From: Dehalococcoidia bacterium
GTDB lineage: Bacteria; Chloroflexota; Dehalococcoidia; Lucifugimonadales; SHYT01
Assembly (NCBI GenBank): GCA_009693045.1
Contig: SHXZ01000001.1
Coordinates: forward strand, 1-64,000
DNA length: 64,000 nucleotides
Direction of reading: 5' to 3'
The notes beneath the pieces were generated by a model. That model worked only from the letters and a program-made list of their open reading frames with translations, did no database searches and was not told the DNA's origin. Position 1 is the first letter of the stretch. The number at the start of each line of letters is the position of its first letter. Shown piece after piece: positions 54,204-63,166 of the stretch. Position numbers and translations under genes: made by a program.

Positions 54204-54872
54204 GTGAAACTGTTCCTAGACACCGCCAACATCCAGGAGATCCGTGAGGCCGTGGCGCTGGGGGCCATCAACGGCGTCACCACCAACCCTTCCCTCGCCG
54301 CCAAAGAGAATATCGGCGACCTGGAAAGCTACAAGACCGCCATTCTCTCCATCACCAAGCTCATCAACGGCCCTATCTCCGTAGAAGTCACCGCCGCTGA
54401 CACCATGGGAATGGTTCAGCAGGCTGAGGAAATAGCCAACTGGCACCCAAACGTGGTCGTCAAAATACCCAGCACGGTGGACGGTTTTCGGGCCATGGCG
54501 GCCATCACCCGGCAGGGCATAGCAGTGAACCAGACGCTCTGCTTTTCGGTCAACCAGGCGATTCTTGGCGCTCAGGCCGGCGCCCGGTACGTAAGCCCCT
54601 TCGTCGGGCGGCTGGATGACGAGGGGTTGGACGGGATGCAGGTGGTAGCTGACATCGTTGAGGTCTTCCACAAGCACGGGATCAAGACGCAGGTCCTCGC
54701 CGCCAGCATCCGGCATCCGCTCCACGTTACGACGGCGGCGAAGGTCGGCGCGGACGTGGTGACGCTGCCCTTGAAGGTGCTCATCCAGATGGCCCAGCAC
54801 TCCCTCACCGACGTCGGCATGGCCAGGTTCATGAAGGACTGGCAGAGCGCCGCGGGTCGGAATCGTCCATAA
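54204..54872 (+). CDS. Transaldolase, TalC/MipB small type
   Basis: A 222-residue class I aldolase-fold enzyme from GTG 54204, with AGGAG 7 bases upstream. MKLFLDTANIQEIREA and NGVTTNPSLAAKE start the family pattern; the Schiff-base lysine is Lys87 in VVVKIPS, and GARYVSPFVGRLDDEG is the phosphate-binding block. It moves dihydroxyacetone units between sugar phosphates in the pentose-phosphate pathway. Fructose-6-phosphate aldolase belongs to the same subfamily and cannot be fully excluded by motifs. It is likely co-transcribed with pyrG. Confidence 0.94.
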   Translation: MKLFLDTANIQEIREAVALGAINGVTTNPSLAAKENIGDLESYKTAILSITKLINGPISVEVTAADTMGMVQQAEEIANWHPNVVVKIPSTVDGFRAMAAITRQGIAVNQTLCFSVNQAILGAQAGARYVSPFVGRLDDEGLDGMQVVADIVEVFHKHGIKTQVLAASIRHPLHVTTAAKVGADVVTLPLKVLIQMAQHSLTDVGMARFMKDWQSAAGRNRP

Positions 54873-55237
54873 GGCAGGCGCCTTTACCCTTACATCCGAT
54901 CAACGCTCATCCCCACTTTCTCAATCGCCGTTTGACGCGTTCCCGTGTCGCGGCCGCTCAAGCTCTGACGTCATTCCCAACGTCCTGGGAGCAAACAGAT
55001 ACGTAGCCACATAGGTCACTCGTCAATCCGAGGGAGCCCCGATGGAATGGGGCCGGCCCTTCGCGTTGGTCAGCGGCAGGTCGCGGCATCCGTAGCCACG
55101 GCTTGCCGGATTCCTCGCGGCGTTTGCCTGAGCAATCCGAAGCCCTGAGTGAAGCGAATGTGGCAGCGAACGGGTGAAGCATGACAACGAATGGGCAGCG
55201 TAAACCAGATTCCGTGCAGCCGGCAGAGGAGCATACC
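54873..55237. other. Intergenic region upstream of rho
   Basis: 365 bp. It contains AGCCCTGAGTGAAGCGAATG (55141-55160), a copy of the dispersed motif, and imperfect GGGGCC/GGCCGG hairpins near 55045-55060. The rho frame is open back to 55181 but without a ribosome site. No gene is seen. Confidence 0.45.
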
Positions 55238-56500
55238 ATGAACCTGACCGAGCTTGAGGCAAAGACCAACGAGGAGCTGCACGAGCTAGCCCAACAGCTT
55301 GGCCTGCAGGACGGCGTGCTGCGCCGGGACGAGCTGGTGTACAAGATTCTGGAGGCCACGGCCCAGCAGCAGGGCTTTGTCCTGACCAACGGGGTCCTGG
55401 AGCTGGCGCAGGAGGGGTACGGTTTCCTGCGACAGAACATGGGCCGCCAAGGCCAGGGCGACGTGTACATCTCCCAGTCTCAGATCCGCCGCTTCGGGCT
55501 GCGCACCGGCGACCAGGTGACGGGCCAGGTCCGCCCACCCAAGGAAGGCGAGCGGTACTACGGCCTGATCCGCGTTGAGGCCGTGAACGGCATAGACGCC
55601 GAGCAGGCCCGCGCGCGACCGGTCTTTGAAAACCTCACGCCGATCTACCCCACCGAGCACCTGAAGCTGGAGACCACAGGCCAGAGCCTGGCCCAGCGGA
55701 TGATTGACCTGATCGCCCCCATCGGCAAGGGACAGCGCGCCATGATCGTCTCGCCGCCAAAGGCGGGCAAGACCTCCCTGCTCAAGAACATCGCCGCCGG
55801 CGTCACGGCGAACCACCCGGACGTGCACCTGATGGTGGTGCTGGCCGGCGAGCGGCCCGAGGAAGTCACCGACATGAAGCGCTCGGTGAAGGGCGAGGTG
55901 TTCAGCTCCACCTTTGACGAGCCGGTGGAGGAGCACTGCCGAATCGCGGAGCTGTCCCTGGAGCGCGCCAAGCGGCTGGTGGAGAGCGGCAAGGACGTGG
56001 TCCTGCTGCTGGACAGCCTAACGAGGCTAGTGCGCGCGTACAACCTTGCTCTCCCGTCCACGGGCCGCACGCTCTCAGGCGGCATTGACCCCGCCGCGCT
56101 GTACCCGCCCAAGCGGTTCTTCGGCGCGGCGCGCAAGATGGAGGAGGGCGGAAGCCTCACGATCATCGCGGCGTGTCTGATTGACACGGGCAGCCGCATG
56201 GACGAGGTGATCTACGAGGAGTTCAAGGGCACGGGCAACTGCGAAATCCACCTGGACCGCAAGCTGGCCGAGAAGCGCGTTTTCCCCGCAATGGACATTC
56301 AGCGCAGCGGCACTCGGCGCGAGGAGCTCCTGCTGAGCGAGCAGGTGCTCCGTCAGGTGGTGTTGCTGCGGCGGATGAGCACCATGATCCAGTCGGGCGG
56401 CCTGGACCCGACGGAGGCCACCGAGCGCATCCTGGAGCGCCTGAGCCGCACGCGGACCAACGCCGACTTCCTGAACACACTCACGAAGGCCGAGGTCTAG
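55238..56500 (+). CDS. rho: Transcription termination factor Rho
   Basis: A hexameric RNA-dependent ATPase that ends transcription. I start at ATG 55238 (MNLTELEAKTNEELHELAQQ), which has GAGGAG about 7 bases upstream. The 420-residue product has the Rho N-terminal helical domain, the RNA-binding cold-shock domain (EGYGFLRQN, DVYISQSQIRRFGLRTGD), the Walker A SPPKAGKTSLL, Walker B VVLLLDSLTRLVRAYN, the Q-loop/R-loop region and RRMSTMIQSGG. It lacks the long basic insert found in actinobacterial Rho. A strong hairpin follows the gene. Confidence 0.97.
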   Translation: MNLTELEAKTNEELHELAQQLGLQDGVLRRDELVYKILEATAQQQGFVLTNGVLELAQEGYGFLRQNMGRQGQGDVYISQSQIRRFGLRTGDQVTGQVRPPKEGERYYGLIRVEAVNGIDAEQARARPVFENLTPIYPTEHLKLETTGQSLAQRMIDLIAPIGKGQRAMIVSPPKAGKTSLLKNIAAGVTANHPDVHLMVVLAGERPEEVTDMKRSVKGEVFSSTFDEPVEEHCRIAELSLERAKRLVESGKDVVLLLDSLTRLVRAYNLALPSTGRTLSGGIDPAALYPPKRFFGAARKMEEGGSLTIIAACLIDTGSRMDEVIYEEFKGTGNCEIHLDRKLAEKRVFPAMDIQRSGTRREELLLSEQVLRQVVLLRRMSTMIQSGGLDPTEATERILERLSRTRTNADFLNTLTKAEV

Positions 56501-56594
56501 GGAAGGGCTGAGCCCTGCACGCTTCACCGCGAAGAACGGCGGTTAGGGAAGAAGGAAGGCGCCTCGCGCGGCAGTTAGCAGACCTACGCTATAC

Positions 56595-56634
56595 AACCGA
56601 AAGGGGCGGCCCAATCTGGCCGCCCCTTTCGGTT
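56595..56634 (+). terminator. Intrinsic terminator after rho
   Basis: A perfect 17-bp stem (56595-56611 with 56618-56634) with a 6-base loop. The stem itself ends GGTTT/AACC, so a U-stretch is partly built in on both strands. It can serve rho and the convergent gene at 56647-56976. Confidence 0.8.
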
Positions 56635-56646
56635 TACTGCCATCAC

Positions 56647-56976
56647 TTAAAACCAAGCCCAAAGATCCCTCCAATGAGAGTAGCAATATTTCTTTACACT
56701 AGCCTCGCTAGCCCTGCGCTGTTCCCCAACAGTCTGACCAGCAGCCACGGAAGTGTCTGGGATTATGTAGCCCGGTGGTTTGAGCCCATATTCATAGTCA
56801 AGCTCTTCCATCCACGTTATCGCCTCTTGCCACTTCCCCGAATCCCGAGCGTCAAAGTTTATAGCAAGATAGATCGACACGATCACTAGCAAGGCGAACA
56901 CCAATGGGCCGCTTATAGCCTTCGCTGTCTTTCCCATCCGATACCGTTTCCGCCTCGGAGCCGATGTGAGTGGCAT
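56647..56976 (-). CDS. Small membrane protein of unknown function
   Basis: From ATG 56976 the product is 109 residues: a basic start (SAPRRKRYRMGKTAKAI), one strong helix (GPLVFALLVIVSIYLAINF), then a soluble part (DSGKWQEAITWMEELDYEYG, VKKYCYSHWRDLWAWF). Other possible starts are 57024 and 56937, and no ribosome site settles the choice. GC content is visibly lower than in neighbouring genes, so it may be an acquired gene. No family is recognised. Confidence 0.5.
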   Translation of the reverse strand: MPLTSAPRRKRYRMGKTAKAISGPLVFALLVIVSIYLAINFDARDSGKWQEAITWMEELDYEYGLKPPGYIIPDTSVAAGQTVGEQRRASEASVKKYCYSHWRDLWAWF

Positions 56977-57376
56977 GCTCACAAGCACCAGCACCGTCGT
57001 TCTCCATGGCCCACTGTGGTTCATTCTAGGTCAGTTTCGCGAGAGAAACCACGACCCCCATCGACCACGCCGACAACAAGAAACTCCCGCAGCCACAGAC
57101 CCCGTTGATGGTTTCGGTTTCGCAAACCGCCTCACCTTCTCCTCCCGTTACGACAATTCATTGACCCGCCCGCTTGAACGTGAGTTTAGTACCTCGGCAG
57201 CCAAAGTCAGGGTACGCGCCGCCAAGGAAGAGGTCTCTTGGTCGTCATTCTGAGCGCAACGAAGAATCTCTCTGCAGGTGTCTGGGCGAATAACGAAACG
57301 TGGGGAGATTCCTCGGTCGCTTCGCGCCCTCAGAATGGCATGGCTGCGGAGGCGCGGGCTGGGCCATGAGGTGCGG
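56977..57376. other. Intergenic region holding repeat P2 copy 2
   Basis: Four hundred bases between the small membrane protein and nuoN. The only recognisable element is the P2 repeat at 57246-57337. The remainder (57025-57245) has mixed composition and no coding signal. Confidence 0.45.
57246..57337. repeat. Repeat family P2, copy 2 (about 92 bp with inverted ends)
   Basis: It begins CATTCTGAGCGCAACGAAG and ends CGCTTCGCGCCCTCAGAATG, matching copy 1 at 42871-42960 along its length with scattered substitutions and a 2-base indel. The conserved centre includes TCTGGGCG, TAAC and GGGGAGATTCCTC. It lies 40 bp beyond the nuoN stop. Confidence 0.8.
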
Positions 57377-58837
57377 CTACGGCGTGCTCAGCATGCCGCC
57401 GGGGAAGATGGCCTGCGTGGCCGCCTGTATGGCGTCCACAACGGGTCTTGGGTAGATGCCCACGAAGAGCACGCCCAGCACCAGCACGCTCAGCAGCGCC
57501 ACCATCGGCCAGGGGAGCCGGAGCGGCGTGGGCTGGGACGCGGGGTTGATGTACATCTGCTTAATGACCATCAGGTAGTAGTAGAGCGAGATGAGGCTGT
57601 TGGTGATGGCGATGCCCGCCAGCCAGAGGAGGCCCGCCTTGGCGGTGGCGCTGAAGAGGTAGAACTTGACGGTGAACCCCGCGAAGAAGGGCAACCCGGC
57701 CAGCGAGAAGAGCGCCGCCGCCATGGCACCCGCAAGGAAGGGGGAACGACCGGCAAGGCCGGAGAGCGCGCTGATCTCGTCCTTCCCCTCGCGATTGTAG
57801 AAGGCAATGGCGCACACGAACACCAGCATGTTGGTCACCGCGTAGCCCACCAGGTACAGCATAAGCCCCGTTGATGCCAGCGGCGACAACGCGGCGAGGC
57901 CCATGAGCAGATAGCCCACGTGGGCGATGCTGGAGTACGCCAGCAGCCGCTTAATGTTCGTTTGCGTGAGCGCCACCAGGTTGCCGGTGGTCATCGTGAG
58001 CGCGGCCAGGGCTGCCACGAGCAGCCGCCACTGGTCTATCGCGGGCGCGAACCCCTCGGCAAAAAGGCGCAGCAGGAGCGCGAACGCCGCGACCTTGGAC
58101 CCCACCGCGATGTAGGCCGTCACCGGCATAGGCGCGCCCTCGTACACGTCCGGCGCCCACATGTGGAAGGGCACCGCTGCGACCTTGAACCCCAGGCCCG
58201 CCAAGACCAGGGCTATGCCGACGACCAGCAGCGAGTTCACGCCTTCCATGCCGCGCAGGGCCAGGGCGATGTCCTGGAAGCGCGTGGCGCCGACCGCGCC
58301 GTAGATCAGGCTGATGCCGTACAGGAGCAGAGCCGACGAGAAGGCCCCAAGCAGGACGTACTTGATGCCGGCCTCGTTGGACTTGGGCTCGTTGCGGGCG
58401 TAGGAGGCGAGGATGTACAGGCTGAAGCTGAGGAGTTCCAGCGCGACGTAGGCTGTCAGCAACTCGCCAGCCGCCGCCATCAGCATCATGCCGACGATGG
58501 AGAACAGCAGGATGCCGTAGTACTCGCCGGGATGGGTTAGGTACTGCCGGACGTACTGGGCGGAAGAGAGCACCACGACGACGGCGATGACGAGGAAAAA
58601 CGCGCTGAAGAATAGCGAGAAGTTGTCAATGTGGAAGATGCCGTCGTAGAGCGTGGTGTTGCGGCCCCATAGATACACCAGCGTAAAGACGAAGATGCCT
58701 ACGAGGCCCGCCGCCGAAATCCAGACGAGCAATGCCCTCTGCGGACGCCGCATGAGCAGGTCGGCGCCGAAGACGGCGAACGCCAGCGCGGTCACCAACA
58801 GCTGCGGCCACAGAAGGTTGAAGTTCACGCCGGGCAT
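57377..58837 (-). CDS. nuoN: NADH-quinone oxidoreductase subunit N
   Basis: A 486-residue, about 14-helix antiporter-like subunit of complex I. The family blocks include AFFLVIAVVVVLSSAQYVRQ, ELLSFSLYILASYARN with the key glutamate of helix 5, PFHMWAPDVYEGAPMPVTAY and LLAYSSIAHVGYLLMGLAAL. It translocates protons as part of the membrane arm. It is last in the order J-K-L-M-N, separated from nuoM by 217 bp that hold a hairpin. Confidence 0.96.
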   Translation of the reverse strand: MPGVNFNLLWPQLLVTALAFAVFGADLLMRRPQRALLVWISAAGLVGIFVFTLVYLWGRNTTLYDGIFHIDNFSLFFSAFFLVIAVVVVLSSAQYVRQYLTHPGEYYGILLFSIVGMMLMAAAGELLTAYVALELLSFSLYILASYARNEPKSNEAGIKYVLLGAFSSALLLYGISLIYGAVGATRFQDIALALRGMEGVNSLLVVGIALVLAGLGFKVAAVPFHMWAPDVYEGAPMPVTAYIAVGSKVAAFALLLRLFAEGFAPAIDQWRLLVAALAALTMTTGNLVALTQTNIKRLLAYSSIAHVGYLLMGLAALSPLASTGLMLYLVGYAVTNMLVFVCAIAFYNREGKDEISALSGLAGRSPFLAGAMAAALFSLAGLPFFAGFTVKFYLFSATAKAGLLWLAGIAITNSLISLYYYLMVIKQMYINPASQPTPLRLPWPMVALLSVLVLGVLFVGIYPRPVVDAIQAATQAIFPGGMLSTP

Positions 58838-58965
58838 CGGCTCACCTGTTCACCCGACTACGCGCTTGTTCCCGTTGGAGTGATCCATTTGCATCCGATG
58901 AAGGGCACCCTGCGGGTGAACATCGGCGGACAGACGCGGTTCGGCTCTCATCGTACCGACTTCTC

Positions 58966-58999
58966 CCCCAGCCCCTTCCCTTTAGGGAAGGGGCTGGGG
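58966..58999. repeat. Perfect 16-bp hairpin between nuoM and nuoN
   Basis: CCCCAGCCCCTTCCCT (58966-58981) and its complement (58984-58999) with a 2-base centre. No T-run follows on the minus strand, so it is more likely a processing or stability element or a dispersed repeat than a terminator. Similar CCTTCCCT/AGGGAAGG stems lie between nuoL and nuoM. Confidence 0.6.
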
Positions 59000-59054
59000 T
59001 TAGGTCTCCGAACCGCCGATTCCTAGCAATGATCGGAATTAGAGCCATCTTGCA

Positions 59055-60566
59055 TCACCCGCTGGCGAGCCGCTGCACGATTGGCGCCACGCCGCTGTCT
59101 ATCACCTTCATGATGTACCAGGGGTACAGGCCCCACAGCGCCAGGAAGGCGATCAGCACGGCGGCCGCGCCCATCTCCAGGCGGGAGGCGTCCGTCAGAC
59201 CGCGCCACCGATCATCCAGCGGCCCGAAGAACGCCTTGGCGACCAGGCGCAGGATGTACACGGCAGTGAGGGCCGCGCCGATCACCGCCAACGCCCCCAA
59301 GATTGGGTACGTCCGGAAGGTGCCGACGAAGACCATGAACTCGGCCACAAAGCCGCTCAGCCCTGGCAGCCCGAGTGACGCCAGGCCCGCCACGGTGAAC
59401 GCGCCGACTGTCACCGGCATCCGCTTCGCCAGACCCTCAAACACGCTGATGTCGCGGACGTGCGCGCGGTCGTAGATGACGCCGGCCATGGCGAAGAAGA
59501 GGGCGGTCATGATGCCGTGGGAGAACATCTGGAGCGTCGCGCCGTTGATGCCGGCGGCGTCCAGCGTGCCAAGCCCCATGAGCACGTAGCCCATGTGGCT
59601 CACGCTTGAGTAGGCGATGACATATTTCAGGTCGCGCTGAGCGATGGCGGAAACCGCGCCGTAGATAACGTTCACGGTACCGAGGCCGATGAGCACGGGC
59701 GCCCAGGCTGCCGCGCCCTCGGGGAGAAGCTGCATCCCAATGCGCAGGATGCCGTACGCGCCCAGCTTCATCAGCACGCCCGCGTGCAGCATGCTCACGG
59801 CCGTGGGCGCGGCCACGTGGCCGTCCGGCGACCAGGTGTGGAAGGGCCACAGCCCCGCCAGCACGCCAAATCCCACCATGAGGAACGGAAAGAACAGCTT
59901 CTGGAAATTGGCGGAGTAGTGGGCGCTCTGGAGGTCCAGGAACCCGAAGCTCGAGCGGCCCAGCGCGTCGCCGCCATCAACCCACATCGCCAGCAGGGCG
60001 ACCCAGACGAGGACGCTGCCCGCCACCAGGTACAGCATCAGCTTGAGCGCGCTGTACTCCTTGGTGCGGAGGAAGGTCCGGAAGTCGGTGCTGCTGCCCC
60101 AGACGCCGATGAGCAGGTACATGGGCAGGACCGCCAACTCGTAGAAGAAGAAGAAGAACAGCAGGTCCAAGGAAGCAAAGGTCCCGTACACGCCGGAAAC
60201 GAGGAGCAGGAACAGCACGAAGAAGTCCTTGGGGCGCTGGGCGAGCTTCCAGGAGACCAGCGTGCCCGCGAACGCCACGATGCCGTTGAGGAGCGTGAGC
60301 GCGGCGGAAATGCCATCCACGCCCAGGTGCAGCGACGCGCCGATGGAGGGGAGCCAGGCGAACTGTTGCACCATCTGGAAGCCGCCCCGGCTGCGGTCGT
60401 AGCTGAGGAAGACGTAGGCGCTGAGGCCGAGCGTGACCGTCGTGATGAGCAGGGTGAAGGCGCGTATGAGCACGGGACGGCTGCTGGGAAACAGCACCAA
60501 GGCCAGCCCGCCGAAGAACGGCAGGGCCGTCAGGAGCAGCAGCACGTACCGGTCAAACGTATCCAT
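59055..60566 (-). CDS. nuoM: NADH-quinone oxidoreductase subunit M
   Basis: A 503-residue antiporter-like complex I subunit. The start at 60566 (MDTFDRYVLLLLTALPFFGG) has GGAGG just upstream; the frame extends by four codons to a TTG. Helix-5 glutamate and neighbours (FFFFYELAVLPMYLLIGVWG) and the lysine region FHTWSPDGHVAAPTAVSMLHAG are intact. It conducts protons in the membrane arm. Confidence 0.96.
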   Translation of the reverse strand: MDTFDRYVLLLLTALPFFGGLALVLFPSSRPVLIRAFTLLITTVTLGLSAYVFLSYDRSRGGFQMVQQFAWLPSIGASLHLGVDGISAALTLLNGIVAFAGTLVSWKLAQRPKDFFVLFLLLVSGVYGTFASLDLLFFFFFYELAVLPMYLLIGVWGSSTDFRTFLRTKEYSALKLMLYLVAGSVLVWVALLAMWVDGGDALGRSSFGFLDLQSAHYSANFQKLFFPFLMVGFGVLAGLWPFHTWSPDGHVAAPTAVSMLHAGVLMKLGAYGILRIGMQLLPEGAAAWAPVLIGLGTVNVIYGAVSAIAQRDLKYVIAYSSVSHMGYVLMGLGTLDAAGINGATLQMFSHGIMTALFFAMAGVIYDRAHVRDISVFEGLAKRMPVTVGAFTVAGLASLGLPGLSGFVAEFMVFVGTFRTYPILGALAVIGAALTAVYILRLVAKAFFGPLDDRWRGLTDASRLEMGAAAVLIAFLALWGLYPWYIMKVIDSGVAPIVQRLASG

Positions 60567-60593
60567 TCCCCTCCTCAATAACCTCTCCCTTAG

Positions 60594-60650
60594 CCCCTCC
60601 CCTTTAGGGGAGGGGAAGTCTGTCGCCCTTCCCTGAAGGGAAGGGCGACA
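60594..60650. repeat. Two adjacent perfect hairpins between nuoL and nuoM
   Basis: CCCCTCCCCT (60594-60603) pairs with 60606-60615, and TGTCGCCCTTCCCT (60621-60634) pairs with 60637-60650; each has a 2-base centre. They fill the 94-bp gap, leaving little single-stranded message between the two genes. Confidence 0.65.
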
Positions 60651-60660
60651 AGGGGGTAGG

Positions 60661-62514
60661 TCAGGCCGTCGTCATGAGCCACATGACAACAGCGACGGCC
60701 ACCGCGCCCACCGCGATGCCGAGCGCGTAGTTTGCGAGGAGCCCTGTCACGTGGATCCGCAGCCGCATCCCTGACGCCACGACCGACGCGCCCGCGCCGT
60801 TCACCCCCGTGTCGTTCACGACGACGCGGTCAAACAGGGCCACGAAGCGCCCGGCGACCAGCACCACATGGTCAATGGCCCACTGGTAGATTACGTCCAC
60901 GTAATACTTGCTCTCCAGCACCCGCTGGACGGCTGGGAACCGCGCGCGGACCGCATCGGCGGAGAGCGCGCCCCGGCTGTAGATGAGCCATCCGAGCGTA
61001 AGGCCGGCCGCCGCGAGGATGGACGAGAGCGTGACGAGCCAGACCTTGAAGTGGAACGGCTCGCCGCCCGGCTCAAGAACGTGGCCGAAGCCGCCGTAAC
61101 CGCTGACCAATGGCAGCGCCAGGAAGCCGACCACCACGGCCAGCACGGCGAGGATGAGCATCGGGCCGATCATGAGCAGCGGCGACTCGTGGGCGTGCTC
61201 TTGCTCGCGCTTCAGCGGGCCGAAGAAGGTGAGCAGCGTGACCCGCGACATGTACAGGGCGCTGAGGAACGCGCCGAGCAGCGTGAAGGCCAGGAAGACG
61301 CCGCCGCGCCCTTGCAGGACAGCGGCGAGGAGCTCGTCCTTGCTGAAGAAGCCGCTCAGCGGCGGCAGCCCGGCCAGGGCCAGCGCGCCGACGGTGAAGC
61401 ACAGCGCCGTGGCGGGCATGCGGCGGCGTAGCCCGCCCAGCTTTCGGATGTCCAGCTCGTTTGTGCCGTGGCTCACGCTACCCGCGCTGAGAAAAAGCAT
61501 GGCCTTGGAGAAGGCGTGGACGAACATATGGAAGATCGCCGCGCCCAGGCCGAACGAGCCCAGCGCGAGCATCATGAAGCCAAGGTGGCTGATGGTGGAG
61601 TAGGCCAGCACGCGCTTGAGGTCGGTCATGACAAGGGCGAGGGTGGCGCCGAGGAGCATGGTAACGAGGCCGATGGCGGCGACGACCGCCATGACGGCGG
61701 GCGCCGCTTCAAAGGCGGGGAAGAGCCTGGCGACCAGGTAGACGCCCGCCACCACCATCGTCGCGGCGTGAATGAGGGCGCTTACGGGCGTGGGGCCTTC
61801 CATCGCGTCGGGGAGCCAGACGTGGAACGGGAACTGGGCCGATTTGCCGGCCGCGCCCGCGAAAATGAGCAGCATTCCGGCGGTCAGCGCCCCCCCGGCG
61901 ATGCCGCCGGTCTGCGCCAGATGAATGAGGGTACTGATGTCAAACGTCCCGGTCGCGCGGAACAGCAGGAGGATGCCGATGAGCATCCCGACGTCGCCGA
62001 TGCGGGTGGTGACGAAGGCCTTCTTGGCAGCCTCCGCCGCCGAGCGCCGCTCGAAGTAGAAGCCGATCAGCAGGTACGAGCACAGGCCAACCAGCTCCCA
62101 GGCGATGTACAGGAAGAGGAGGTTGTCGGCGAGGACCAAGGTCAGCATGGCGGCGGCGAAGAGCGAGTGAACGGCAAAGTACCAGCTGAAGCGTGGCTCG
62201 TTGGCCATATACGCCCACGAGTAGACCTGGATGAGCATGGCGACAAAGGTGACGACGCCGAGCATGATGACCGCGAGAGGGTCAATGAAGATGCCCCACG
62301 ACAGCCTGACGGCGCCCGCCTCAAGCCAGGTGATGCCGAACCCTGCGTTGCCCGTGGCGAGGAAGTCGGCAAGCACGATCCAGAAGACGATGAACCCGCC
62401 CAGGATGGCGAGGGGCGCCAGGAACGCGCCGCCGCGCGGCAGGAGCCGCCCGGGAAGCAGGATGGCGGGGAACGCAATCGCGCTCATCGCCGGGATCAGC
62501 CAGGCTAACTCCAC
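60661..62514 (-). CDS. nuoL: NADH-quinone oxidoreductase subunit L
   Basis: A 617-residue subunit from GTG 62514, with GGAG 5-8 bases upstream. It has the antiporter-like core (VYSWAYMANEPRFSWYFAVH, YIAWELVGLCSYLLIGFYFE with the helix-5 glutamate, FPFHVWLPDAMEGPTPVSAL, RVLAYSTISHLGFMMLALGS) and the C-terminal extension leading to the lateral helix (SKYYVDVIYQWAIDHVVLVA). It is the most distal proton-pumping subunit. It directly follows the hicA toxin gene by 30 bp, an unusual neighbour. Confidence 0.96.
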   Translation of the reverse strand: MELAWLIPAMSAIAFPAILLPGRLLPRGGAFLAPLAILGGFIVFWIVLADFLATGNAGFGITWLEAGAVRLSWGIFIDPLAVIMLGVVTFVAMLIQVYSWAYMANEPRFSWYFAVHSLFAAAMLTLVLADNLLFLYIAWELVGLCSYLLIGFYFERRSAAEAAKKAFVTTRIGDVGMLIGILLLFRATGTFDISTLIHLAQTGGIAGGALTAGMLLIFAGAAGKSAQFPFHVWLPDAMEGPTPVSALIHAATMVVAGVYLVARLFPAFEAAPAVMAVVAAIGLVTMLLGATLALVMTDLKRVLAYSTISHLGFMMLALGSFGLGAAIFHMFVHAFSKAMLFLSAGSVSHGTNELDIRKLGGLRRRMPATALCFTVGALALAGLPPLSGFFSKDELLAAVLQGRGGVFLAFTLLGAFLSALYMSRVTLLTFFGPLKREQEHAHESPLLMIGPMLILAVLAVVVGFLALPLVSGYGGFGHVLEPGGEPFHFKVWLVTLSSILAAAGLTLGWLIYSRGALSADAVRARFPAVQRVLESKYYVDVIYQWAIDHVVLVAGRFVALFDRVVVNDTGVNGAGASVVASGMRLRIHVTGLLANYALGIAVGAVAVAVVMWLMTTA

Positions 62515-62544
62515 GCTACTCCGCTCCGTTCTTAAAGACCGGCG

Positions 62545-62802
62545 TTATGGCCGCAAAAGTCCTGGCCGCTCAAGGTCGTTCGCCGACCATTTAGCCTGCT
62601 TCTCAACGATGCTTTTCAGCGTGCCAAACGCAAATGTGTCACCACGTCGCGTGAGCGGCACCGTAACTTTTCGTCCGTCCGGATGAACAAACCGACGGTG
62701 GCTGCCCCGCTGCCGGACAAATGATAAGCCGTCACGCAATAGCGCGCACTCAAGCTCCCGCGCCGTGACCGTCCGAAGCCTTCCATAGTCAATCTCATTC
62801 AA
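62545..62802 (-). CDS. hicA: HicA-type mRNA interferase toxin
   Basis: An 85-residue dsRBD-fold toxin. The start is TTG 62802, overlapping the hicB stop by 4 bases. The N-terminal YGRLRTVTARELECALLRDG and the catalytic His35 in VRQRGSHRRFVHPDGRKVTVP are the HicA signature. Its toxin would cleave mRNA when HicB is lost. The module lies inside the nuo operon in the same orientation. Confidence 0.9.
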   Translation of the reverse strand: MNEIDYGRLRTVTARELECALLRDGLSFVRQRGSHRRFVHPDGRKVTVPLTRRGDTFAFGTLKSIVEKQAKWSANDLERPGLLRP

Positions 62803-63038
62803 ACAGCGACCGTTACCAGGACGCCCTCAGACACCGTTATCCGAGTGGTTTGGGGGATTTGCCTGCCCTCTTGAGCGAACTCTTCCACGATTATGGATAA
62901 CACTTCCTGAATATTCTTCAACGCGTCTTCCCAAGTCTCCCCCCAGGTGGAAGCCCGCAACTCCTCCCCAGCCGGGAAGCAAGCCCTCCAACCCTCGTCG
63001 TCTCGCTCCAGTTCCACCCGGAACGTGTAACTCTTCAT
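62799..63038 (-). CDS. hicB: HicB-type antitoxin
   Basis: A 79-residue protein with the partial RNase H-like HicB fold: YTFRVELERDDEGWRACFPA, then STWGETWEDALKNIQEVLSI. It lacks a C-terminal DNA-binding domain, so it may rely on other signals for control. GGGGGT lies 4-9 bases before the ATG. It is co-oriented with nuoK upstream and nuoL downstream. Confidence 0.88.
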   Translation of the reverse strand: MKSYTFRVELERDDEGWRACFPAGEELRASTWGETWEDALKNIQEVLSIIVEEFAQEGRQIPQTTRITVSEGVLVTVAV

Positions 63039-63166
63039 CGTACCCCCTCTCCCTCGACAGGCGCGCCACCACCCTTTGGCGCATGCGCCTCGCCGACAAA
63101 AAGATCATCAGCACCCTGCTGACCCCCTAATCCCCTGCGCCGCCTCTGCTCAACCAGCGCCAAAGC

